In this document: positions 1-4,610 of the stretch, piece by piece
Numbering within the stretch: position 1 is the first letter of the stretch
Layout of the letters: each line of letters opens with the position of its first letter
Source: Bordetella parapertussis
Lineage (GTDB): Bacteria > Pseudomonadota > Gammaproteobacteria > Burkholderiales > Burkholderiaceae_C
NCBI GenBank assembly: GCA_945900695.1
Contig: CAMDJU010000196.1
Location: forward strand, 1-5,350
Direction: 5' to 3'
DNA length: 5,350 bases
The notes under the pieces: generated by a model
The model's database searches: none
What the model saw: only the letters and a program-made list of their open reading frames with translations
What the model was told of the DNA's origin: nothing
Translations under genes and position numbers: made by a program

Positions 1-39
1 GCCGAACGCCGCGACGTGTTGCCCTTGGCCAAGCGCTGA
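1..39 (+). CDS. C-terminal end of an upstream gene (partial, unidentified)
   Basis: Frame 1 is open from the window edge and reads AERRDVLPLAKR before a TGA at 37-39. An intrinsic terminator begins only 8 bases later, which is what the end of a real gene would look like. Twelve residues are too few to name a family, and the 5' part lies outside the window. The main alternative is that this is a chance open frame; the terminator placement is the only real support. Confidence 0.4.
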   Translation, partial: AERRDVLPLAKR

Positions 40-46
40 AGCCCCA

Positions 47-68
47 CCCCGCTGCGGCGGGGTTTTTT
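47..68 (+). terminator. Rho-independent terminator
   Basis: CCCCGC (47-52) pairs perfectly with GCGGGG (57-62) around the 4-base loop TGCG, and six T residues follow directly (63-68). This is a textbook intrinsic terminator for plus-strand transcription and would end the gene that stops at 39. It lies only 29 bases before the start codon of the hydrolase at 98, leaving little room for a separate promoter, so it may also act as a partial, read-through terminator for that gene. Confidence 0.75.
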
Positions 69-88
69 GTGCCTCCCTTTTGCCGTGC

Positions 89-92
89 AGGA
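89..92 (+). promoter_or_regulatory. Ribosome binding site that decides the start at 98
   Basis: AGGA at 89-92 lies 5 bases before ATG at 98. A longer in-frame TTG start exists at 80 but has only pyrimidine-rich sequence in front of it (cctcccttt) and no Shine-Dalgarno match, so the ATG is preferred. Confidence 0.65.
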
Positions 93-97
93 TCACC

Positions 98-790
98 ATG
101 ACCGACTATGTCCCCTCTCCCGAGTTGCAAGCCCGCGTGGTGGCCCGTCGCGGCCAGTTACACGCCTTCTCCCACATGGCGCCCCAGCGCACCGCCTTGG
201 TCGTGGTAGACATGCAAAACGCCTTTGTCAAAAAAGGCGCTGGCCATGCGTGGATTCCGGCGGCAGCGGACACTTGTGGTGCCATCAACCGTTTGGCAGA
301 GGCCTTGCGCCACAAAGGGGGCACCGTGGTGTGGATCCTCAACACATTCACCGAAGAGTCCTTGCAAAGTTGGTCGCACTTTCACGAAAACCTCTCCTCC
401 CCCGCAGGCCTGAAACTGCGCAGCGAAACCATGTCTGCGGGACACATGGGACACGCTTTGTACAGCGATTTGAAAACCGAGGCCAGCGATTGGCATGTGC
501 CCAAAACCCGCTACAGCGCCTTCATCCAAGGGGCCAGCGACTTGCACGAGCGCTTGCAAAAAGAGGGCATTGACACTGTGCTGATTGCCGGTACAGCCAC
601 CAATGTGTGCTGCGAATCCACCGCCCGAGACGCCATGATGCTCAACTACAAAACGGTGATGGTCTCCGATGCGTGCTCAGCCTTCACGGCGCAAGAACAC
701 GCGGCCAGCCTGGATTCGTTTTTGCTGAACTTTGGCGACGTGCAAACCACCGAAGAGGTGATGACCCTGCTGCGCGCCAGCCAACACTGA
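98..790 (+). CDS. Isochorismatase-family cysteine hydrolase (probable amidohydrolase)
   Basis: A complete 230-residue member of the isochorismatase-like hydrolase family, cytoplasmic, with no signal peptide. The catalytic triad is visible: Asp38 in LVVVDMQNAF, Lys136 in VPKTRYSAF and nucleophile Cys171 in GTATNVCCESTARD, which also carries the conserved turn before the cysteine. In this family the cysteine attacks an amide or ureide carbonyl and releases ammonia or carbamate. Length and the PKxRYSxF and TNVCxEST motifs most resemble ureidoacrylate/peroxyureidoacrylate amidohydrolase (RutB) and N-carbamoyl-type amidases. No other rut gene is present, so the substrate is open; maleamate or an N-carbamoyl amino acid are other options. 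The start is ATG 98, preceded by AGGA. The gene converges on the flavoprotein gene, with the two TGA stops adjacent. A second cysteine, Cys172, follows the nucleophile directly, where many relatives have valine. Confidence 0.93.
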   Translation: MTDYVPSPELQARVVARRGQLHAFSHMAPQRTALVVVDMQNAFVKKGAGHAWIPAAADTCGAINRLAEALRHKGGTVVWILNTFTEESLQSWSHFHENLSSPAGLKLRSETMSAGHMGHALYSDLKTEASDWHVPKTRYSAFIQGASDLHERLQKEGIDTVLIAGTATNVCCESTARDAMMLNYKTVMVSDACSAFTAQEHAASLDSFLLNFGDVQTTEEVMTLLRASQH

Positions 791-2179
791 TCAGCGCAAA
801 CCTGCCGCTGATTGGTTGGCGCATATCCAACCACTGGCAAAGGCGCTGAGCAAGCCATTTCCCGACAAATAACCCCACACCGCATTGCCAGATACGCCGC
901 GCGCCGCGCCGCCGCCGGCAAACACATTGGGCCAGGGCTGACCTTGCTGCGACAAGACCTGACATTGGGCATTGATGTCCAAACCACCTTGGGTGTGAAA
1001 CAGCGCGCCCGTCACCTTGAGCACATGGAAAGGGGCTTGCAGCACCCGCCCAATGCGCCGACCCCAGGCATCGACCTCACCGGGGACCATGGCCGCCAAA
1101 GTGGCCGACAAGCGCGCCGGGTCGCAGCCCACCCATTGGGCAATTTGCGCGATGTCAGCGCTGGAGCGCACCGCACCGGCAGCCTGGGCATCGCGAAAAT
1201 CAGGGAAATCTTGGGCAAAGCGCAAGATCGGGTCATCAAACACGCACCAGGCCATGCCGCCGGGCTGGGCCAATACTTGGGTGGCGGCCTCGGAATAACC
1301 TTGGTTTTCATCGTGGAAGCGATCGCCATTTTGGTTGACCTGGATGCCTCCCTCCATCATCAAACCCCATGAGACCAGCGCACCTTGTGGCATGGCCCAA
1401 GAGCCATGGCCTTGGTAAGCACCCATGTCGGACAATCGGGCCCCCATTTGTTGGCCCCAGGCAATGGCGCTGCCGTCGTTGCCGGTGTGACCGGCAAACA
1501 CCGCGTCGGCCATCTCGGGCAACCACTCGCGCAACATGGCGGGGTTGCCCCCAAACCCATTGCAGGCCAAGACCAAGGCTTGGCAGGCCAGATATTCCAT
1601 CTGACCATCGGGTCGCTCATAGCCCACCCCCAACGCATGGCCCTGTGGGTGCAGCCACAACTCGCGCACCGTGGCCTGGGTCAGCACATCCACGCCTTCG
1701 CGCTGGGAAATATTTTGCAACTGGGCCATCAAGGCGGCACCGGAGCGCTCAGGGGTGGAATGCATGCGCAAAGCCGAGTGACCTGGGTAACGGAAACCGG
1801 TCAACACCTCCAACTGCAAGCCCAACTCAACCAAGCCATCGATGGCTTGCGCCACGGCTTGCGCATAGGCCTGCACCAAGTGGGGGGCCGCATCACCATG
1901 GGCCTTGGCTTGGATGTCTTGTTCAAACAGCGCCACAGTGTCTTCAATGCCTTGTGCGCGCTGCACCTGCGTGGCCGCAGCCGGAATGAAGCCTGAGGAG
2001 AGCGCCGTGGAGCCTGTGGGCTGCTCATCGCGCTCGAGCACCACCACCGCCACGCCAAGTTGGCGCAAACGAATGGCACACACCTGGCCGCATGCGCCGC
2101 CACCCACCACCGCCACGGCCACCTCTGGGCAGCCCTCTGGCATGTGATTTGAAGTCACGACGCGAACTGGGTTTGACAT
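791..2179 (-). CDS. FAD-dependent oxidoreductase, fumarate reductase/tricarballylate dehydrogenase-like flavoprotein
   Basis: A 462-residue protein of the FAD_binding_2 family (fumarate reductase flavoprotein, 3-ketosteroid dehydrogenase, tricarballylate dehydrogenase). The N-terminal Rossmann motif AVVGGGACG (GxGxxG at 26-31) is followed by VVVLER with acidic Glu49 for the adenine ribose, then GSTALSSG (56-63), typical of the FAD pyrophosphate region. HTQGG at 395-399 and the C-terminal AGGGAARGVSG...GYLSGNGLLSAFASG (about 421-456) are the second FAD-contacting segment and cap return. It has no signal peptide, haem motif or membrane segment, so it is probably a soluble enzyme that oxidises or reduces a C-C bond next to a carboxylate or carbonyl. 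The GGNA-with-Arg active-site segment of true fumarate reductases is not matched, so fumarate reduction is not assumed. ATG 2179 was chosen because GGAG lies 6 bases upstream; a TTG nine codons earlier has no such site. It is probably the last gene of the leftward cluster. The exact substrate is unknown. Confidence 0.93.
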   Translation of the reverse strand: MSNPVRVVTSNHMPEGCPEVAVAVVGGGACGQVCAIRLRQLGVAVVVLERDEQPTGSTALSSGFIPAAATQVQRAQGIEDTVALFEQDIQAKAHGDAAPHLVQAYAQAVAQAIDGLVELGLQLEVLTGFRYPGHSALRMHSTPERSGAALMAQLQNISQREGVDVLTQATVRELWLHPQGHALGVGYERPDGQMEYLACQALVLACNGFGGNPAMLREWLPEMADAVFAGHTGNDGSAIAWGQQMGARLSDMGAYQGHGSWAMPQGALVSWGLMMEGGIQVNQNGDRFHDENQGYSEAATQVLAQPGGMAWCVFDDPILRFAQDFPDFRDAQAAGAVRSSADIAQIAQWVGCDPARLSATLAAMVPGEVDAWGRRIGRVLQAPFHVLKVTGALFHTQGGLDINAQCQVLSQQGQPWPNVFAGGGAARGVSGNAVWGYLSGNGLLSAFASGWICANQSAAGLR

Positions 2180-2185
2180 GCTGTT

Positions 2186-2189
2186 CTCC
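2186..2189 (-). promoter_or_regulatory. Ribosome binding site of the flavoprotein gene
   Basis: On the minus strand TTGGAGAACAGC precedes ATG 2179, so GGAG (2189-2186) has 6-base spacing. This supports ATG 2179 over the in-frame TTG at 2206, which overlaps the stop codon of the preceding short reading frame. Confidence 0.7.
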
Positions 2190-2198
2190 AAGGTAGAG

Positions 2199-2211
2199 GG
2201 GCTCAAAGCCC
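2199..2211 (-). repeat. Small inverted repeat at the end of the short reading frame
   Basis: GGGCT (2199-2203) and AGCCC (2207-2211) are perfect complements around a 3-base loop. The hairpin spans the stop codon of the short reading frame and ends about 10 bases before the Shine-Dalgarno of the flavoprotein gene. No T-run follows, so it is not a terminator. It may be an mRNA processing or stability element, or chance. Confidence 0.3.
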
Positions 2212-2406
2212 GAGGTAGCGGCGCTTGAACTCGGGGTCAAGCGCCAAATCTTGGGCTGCGCCTTGCAAGGCGACCATGCCGGTTTCTGGGATGTGCGCGG
2301 CTTTGGGGCTGGACAGCCAGGCCATGCAAGAGATGATCAACATCAGCACGTCCTGGTTCACCGCATCTTTGAAAAAAACCATGCTCGAAGGCGGTTTGGC
2401 GCTCAA
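2203..2406 (-). CDS. Short unassigned reading frame, 67 aa or less; possible remnant of an ABC-transporter ATPase
   Basis: This frame fills most of the 223-base gap between two well-supported genes. From the TTG at 2406, which overlaps the decarboxylase stop as TTGA, it gives 67 residues; from ATG 2382 it gives 59. Codons end mostly in G or C like those of the neighbours, which suggests real or recent coding. The C-terminal third, PETGMVALQGAAQDL...DPEFKRRYLGL, resembles the tail of LivF-type branched-chain amino acid ABC ATPases (pattern ETG-x-V-x-L-x-G...DP...YLG). The Walker A, signature and Walker B parts are absent, and the usual VEQN stretch is not seen. It may therefore be a gene remnant rather than a working gene. 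Translation signals are poor: GGAGG lies only 1 base before the TTG and about 25 bases before ATG 2382. No function is assigned. Confidence 0.35.
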   Translation of the reverse strand: MSAKPPSSMVFFKDAVNQDVLMLIISCMAWLSSPKAAHIPETGMVALQGAAQDLALDPEFKRRYLGL

Positions 2407-2409
2407 ACC
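2372..2409 (-). promoter_or_regulatory. Competing hairpins and T-run at the decarboxylase/short-ORF junction
   Basis: In the minus-strand transcript GGTTTG (2409-2404) can pair with CAAACC (2398-2393) around a 5-base loop. The same AAACC (2397-2393) can instead pair with GGTTT (2380-2376), with two extra inner G-C pairs, and this is followed by the rest of a seven-T run ending at 2372. Mutually exclusive stems with a T-run after the second resemble a weak attenuator or terminator between the decarboxylase-like gene and the genes after it. The stems are short and the loop of the second is large, so the role is uncertain. Confidence 0.25.
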
Positions 2410-3398
2410 TCCAAGGTCGAGGGTGCAAACATTTCTTCAACCTGAACCACGCGGTCGGTCAGTCCTTGCTCATGCACATAGCGGGCAATGGTTTCCACCA
2501 CCGTGCGCGACGCCTTCATGCCATAGGACTTGGGGTCGAGCTTCATGGCATTCGCCCCTGCGGCGTCCATCAAACCGGTGTCGAAATAGTCTTTCAAGGT
2601 GTCTGCCGCTTCATGCTCCACTTCTTTTTTGGCCGCCATGAAGCAATGGAATAAATTGAGTGCCAGCCAAGGGTGTTTTTCATACAAATCACGCTTGATG
2701 ACCACTGTGTGGTTGATCGGGTAAATGCCTGTTTTGGCAAAGTAGCGCCGCCCTTCAGCCCTTGGGTCAGGGAACAGCGGTTGAATGATGGGGTGCGAAT
2801 TCAAATCGATGGTGCTGCGGTCCACCAGGTTGCGGCTGGTCAGGTACAGCACGGTGGCGTCGAGCTGGTCGTTGAGCAGCATCTCACCGATGTTGGTCTT
2901 GGGGTCGATGGTGTTCAAGCGCACGCCCGGTGGTGGCTTGAAGCCAGTGACGCCGCCGTGGCTTTTTTCGGGGGCGCGCTCCATGAACCATTCAATGTCT
3001 TGCGCTTGCACGCCAAACTCGTGCGCCAACACACCGCGCGACCACAGCGCGGCGGTTTGCTGGTACTCGGGCACACCCACACGCTTACCGCGCAGGTCTT
3101 GGGGCGTGTGGATGCCCTTGTCCGAGCGGATCAATATATTGGTGTGGAAAAACTTGCGCGAGGTGTAGATGGGCAAGGCCACCCAGCTGTTGTCGCCCCG
3201 GGCGGTGGCAATGATCAAGGACGACAGCGACATCTCTGACACATCGAAGTCGCGGTATTTCAGTTGGCGCCAAAACATCTCTGAGGGAAAGACCACCGTG
3301 GGAATCAGGTTCACGCCTTGCGGGTGGTGCCGCCCTTGGGCGATGGGGCGGGTGCGTTCGTTGTCCGAAAAAGCAATGCTCAGGGTGAGCTTGTCCAT
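2403..3398 (-). CDS. 4,5-dihydroxyphthalate decarboxylase-like protein (periplasmic-binding-protein fold)
   Basis: A 331-residue protein resembling the Pht5/OphB type 4,5-dihydroxyphthalate decarboxylases, which share a fold with type 2 periplasmic binding proteins. Typical segments are the N-terminal LTLSIAFSDNERTRPIAQG, DFDVSEMSLSSLI (about 51-63), PIYTSRKFFHTNILIR (76-91), the hinge-like DLRGKRVGVPEYQQTAALWS (101-120) and EMLLNDQLDAT (172-182). Length fits the family. There is no signal peptide, so it is cytoplasmic and more likely an enzyme than a transport receptor. In the phthalate pathway the family converts 4,5-dihydroxyphthalate to protocatechuate, but no phthalate dioxygenase or dehydrogenase gene is in the window, so a different aromatic or heterocyclic carboxylate is equally possible. 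ATG 3398 was chosen because AGAGG lies 8 bases upstream and the family N-terminus begins there; a frame extension to 3455 adds an atypical Pro/Gly-rich stretch. The gap to the gene before it is 122 bases, long enough for its own promoter, but none is recognisable. Confidence 0.88.
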   Translation of the reverse strand: MDKLTLSIAFSDNERTRPIAQGRHHPQGVNLIPTVVFPSEMFWRQLKYRDFDVSEMSLSSLIIATARGDNSWVALPIYTSRKFFHTNILIRSDKGIHTPQDLRGKRVGVPEYQQTAALWSRGVLAHEFGVQAQDIEWFMERAPEKSHGGVTGFKPPPGVRLNTIDPKTNIGEMLLNDQLDATVLYLTSRNLVDRSTIDLNSHPIIQPLFPDPRAEGRRYFAKTGIYPINHTVVIKRDLYEKHPWLALNLFHCFMAAKKEVEHEAADTLKDYFDTGLMDAAGANAMKLDPKSYGMKASRTVVETIARYVHEQGLTDRVVQVEEMFAPSTLEV

Positions 3399-3520
3399 GG
3401 TGGTGGCCTCTGTGGGTGGTCCTGCGCCGACGGCTGGGTCGGGGTGTGGCCGCATGATAGCGGCGGGATCACAAAGGCCCGTGCGGTGGCGTCACATGCG
3501 CTACCCGTTGAGGGCCAGGA

Positions 3521-4174
3521 TCAATAAGACCAGCCCCACCCCAGGTGCAAAGTGGGCATGTTGGTGCTGGGCACATCCATCACAGCATAGGTTGCGGCGT
3601 AATCTTTGATCTTGGACTCGGGCACCGTCACATAACGCAGCTTGGCGCTGGCAAACCAGGGGGTTTGGGGTTGGTAGCGCGCGCCAACCGACAAACCCCA
3701 GGTGGTGCCCTTGGTGTCGGCATCGATCAAATCCATTTGCCCAAGCGTGCCCCCCACTTGCATCACCCAATCGGTGTTGCGCCACACATCGCGGTCCACT
3801 GCCACGGCATAGGTATTTTGCAAGGTGCGCTTGGACAGGGGCAAACTCTGGTTCAAACTGGCGATGCTGACCCCATTAAAAGGCGTTTGCATTTGGCTGA
3901 TCCACAGCGATACATCCACCGGCCAGCCATTGGGCCGGCGCCAGCCGTAGTTCAAGGAATAGCTCTGACTGGTTCCATATTGGGCGTTAGCGATCAAATT
4001 GGTTAAATTGAAAGCGGGAACTGAAAAGGGCTTGGTGTTCACATCCCCCGCAGGCGAGTAACCATATGACAGCTCAAAAAATCTTTTTTTATCCGCGCTG
4101 CTGTGGGTTTGCGCTTGGGCCCCCAAGGCCCCACACACCAAGACCACGGCCATGGCATAAGCTTTGTATTTCAT
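3521..4174 (-). CDS. Secreted outer-membrane beta-barrel protein, unnamed family
   Basis: A 217-residue protein with a clear Sec signal peptide: MKYK, a hydrophobic core at about 6-18, and a likely signal peptidase I cut after AQA at residue 21. The mature part has aromatic-rich alternating segments at about 32-39, 71-79, 86-95, 121-130, 135-147, 158-168, 173-183 and 206-217, which fits an eight-stranded outer-membrane barrel. It ends in HLGWGWSY, an alternating strand with an aromatic last residue like a BAM recognition signal. I do not recognise a named family. ATG 4174 has AGGGA 6 bases upstream; an earlier in-frame TTG at 4195 lies inside the inverted repeat and is unlikely. The gene sits 58 bases after the NTF2-like gene. 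A role in uptake or sensing of the cluster's substrate is inferred from context only. Confidence 0.82.
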   Translation of the reverse strand: MKYKAYAMAVVLVCGALGAQAQTHSSADKKRFFELSYGYSPAGDVNTKPFSVPAFNLTNLIANAQYGTSQSYSLNYGWRRPNGWPVDVSLWISQMQTPFNGVSIASLNQSLPLSKRTLQNTYAVAVDRDVWRNTDWVMQVGGTLGQMDLIDADTKGTTWGLSVGARYQPQTPWFASAKLRYVTVPESKIKDYAATYAVMDVPSTNMPTLHLGWGWSY

Positions 4175-4180
4175 TTTGTA

Positions 4181-4185
4181 TCCCT
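4181..4185 (-). promoter_or_regulatory. Ribosome binding site of the outer-membrane protein gene
   Basis: AGGGA (4185-4181 on the minus strand) lies 6 bases before ATG 4174. It follows immediately after the last base of the large inverted repeat ending at 4186, so a stem formed there in the mRNA would sit directly against the ribosome site. Confidence 0.7.
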
Positions 4186-4216
4186 GTGTGAACAATTGAA
4201 TTCAATTGTGTCACAC
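4186..4216 (-). promoter_or_regulatory. Long inverted repeat, probable operator or mRNA hairpin
   Basis: The core ACAATTGAATTCAATTGT (4192-4209) is a perfect 18-base palindrome. After skipping one unpaired base (4210), the flanks GTGTGA (4186-4191) and TCACAC (4211-4216) continue the symmetry, giving 15 paired positions per arm with a single bulge. It lies wholly in the gap between the NTF2-like gene (stop at 4233) and the outer-membrane protein gene, touching the latter's ribosome site. AT-rich perfect palindromes of this kind are typical of binding sites for dimeric repressors such as MarR-family proteins. As RNA it would form a strong hairpin. No regulator gene is in the window. The symmetry is certain; the function is inferred. 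Confidence 0.6.
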
Positions 4217-4229
4217 GAGCTTGGGCCTG

Positions 4230-4247
4230 AACTCAGGTCAGTGAGTT
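4230..4247 (-). repeat. Inverted repeat over the stop codon of the NTF2-like gene
   Basis: AACTCA (4230-4235) and TGAGTT (4242-4247) are perfect complements around a 6-base loop and include the TGA stop at 4235-4233. A second, overlapping dyad CCTGA/TCAGG (4226-4230 with 4233-4237) shares the left arm. There is no T-run, so this is not a standard terminator. It could shape the mRNA end or separate expression of the upstream pair from the outer-membrane protein gene. Confidence 0.3.
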
Positions 4248-4610
4248 GTCACCCGCCATGTAGACACTCACGTCCTCAAACAGGCCGCCACGCAGGCGAA
4301 AAAAGTTGCAGTTGTGCTTGGTCCAGCGCTCGCCGTGGTGGCCGGTGTTTTCCACCCTGAACTGGCTGGCAATGCGCTGGGGCGCTTGCACCACGTGCAC
4401 AAAGTCGCCATGCCAAACTTGTGCATAACGGGCAAACAAGCGCTGATACATACCGGCAATCTCAAGATCGCGGCCAACGAAATGCAGGCCATGGGTGGGG
4501 ATGTGGAACTGGGCATCCGGCACAAACAAGGCCAGTGTGTCGACCAGATCCATGCGGTCGACGGCATCGAAATAAGCCTCGACCAGATCGGTCATTTTCT
4601 GGGGTGTCAT
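4233..4610 (-). CDS. SnoaL/NTF2-like domain protein
   Basis: A 125-residue single-domain protein of the nuclear transport factor 2-like (SnoaL-like) superfamily. The N-terminal helix region LVEAYFDAVDRMDL (9-22), then LALFVPDAQFHIPTHG (26-41), GRDLEIAGMYQRLF (46-59) and a C-terminal strand series with FFRLRGGLFEDVSVYMAG (103-120), follow the usual alpha-beta cone order, and the length is standard. Members act as small cyclases, isomerases or dehydratases, or bind ligands without catalysis; the sequence does not tell which. It has no signal peptide. Its ATG (4610) overlaps the stop of the racemase-superfamily gene as ATGA, and AGGA at 4619-4616 with 5-base spacing lies inside that gene's end, so the two are very probably co-transcribed and translationally coupled. 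Confidence 0.85.
   Translation of the reverse strand: MTPQKMTDLVEAYFDAVDRMDLVDTLALFVPDAQFHIPTHGLHFVGRDLEIAGMYQRLFARYAQVWHGDFVHVVQAPQRIASQFRVENTGHHGERWTKHNCNFFRLRGGLFEDVSVYMAGDNSLT

Noticed and set aside
80..97. Longer TTG start for the hydrolase
   Set aside because: It has no Shine-Dalgarno sequence; ATG 98 has AGGA at 5-base spacing.
1369..1996. Long plus-strand open frames opposite the flavoprotein gene
   Set aside because: They mirror the codon pattern of the flavoprotein gene, are rich in Pro/Arg/His and show no family motif; typical antisense shadows in GC-rich DNA.
3454..3459. Minus-strand TATCAT as a -10 box for the decarboxylase-like gene
   Set aside because: No acceptable -35 at 16-18 bases and no extended -10; a lone hexamer match is not evidence.
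3473..3516. Terminator after the outer-membrane protein gene (GGCCC/GGGCC arms with a short TTT)
   Set aside because: The loop is over 30 bases, the inner pairing is imperfect and only three T residues follow; too weak to call.
4125..4174. Lipoprotein signal (Cys14) in the outer-membrane protein
   Set aside because: The residue before the Cys is Val and the lipobox pattern is not met; a signal peptidase I site AQA follows at residues 19-21.
4186..4216. CRP-type binding site from TGTGA...TCACA
   Set aside because: The half sites are separated by far more than the 6 bases of a CRP site; they look like outer arms of the larger palindrome.
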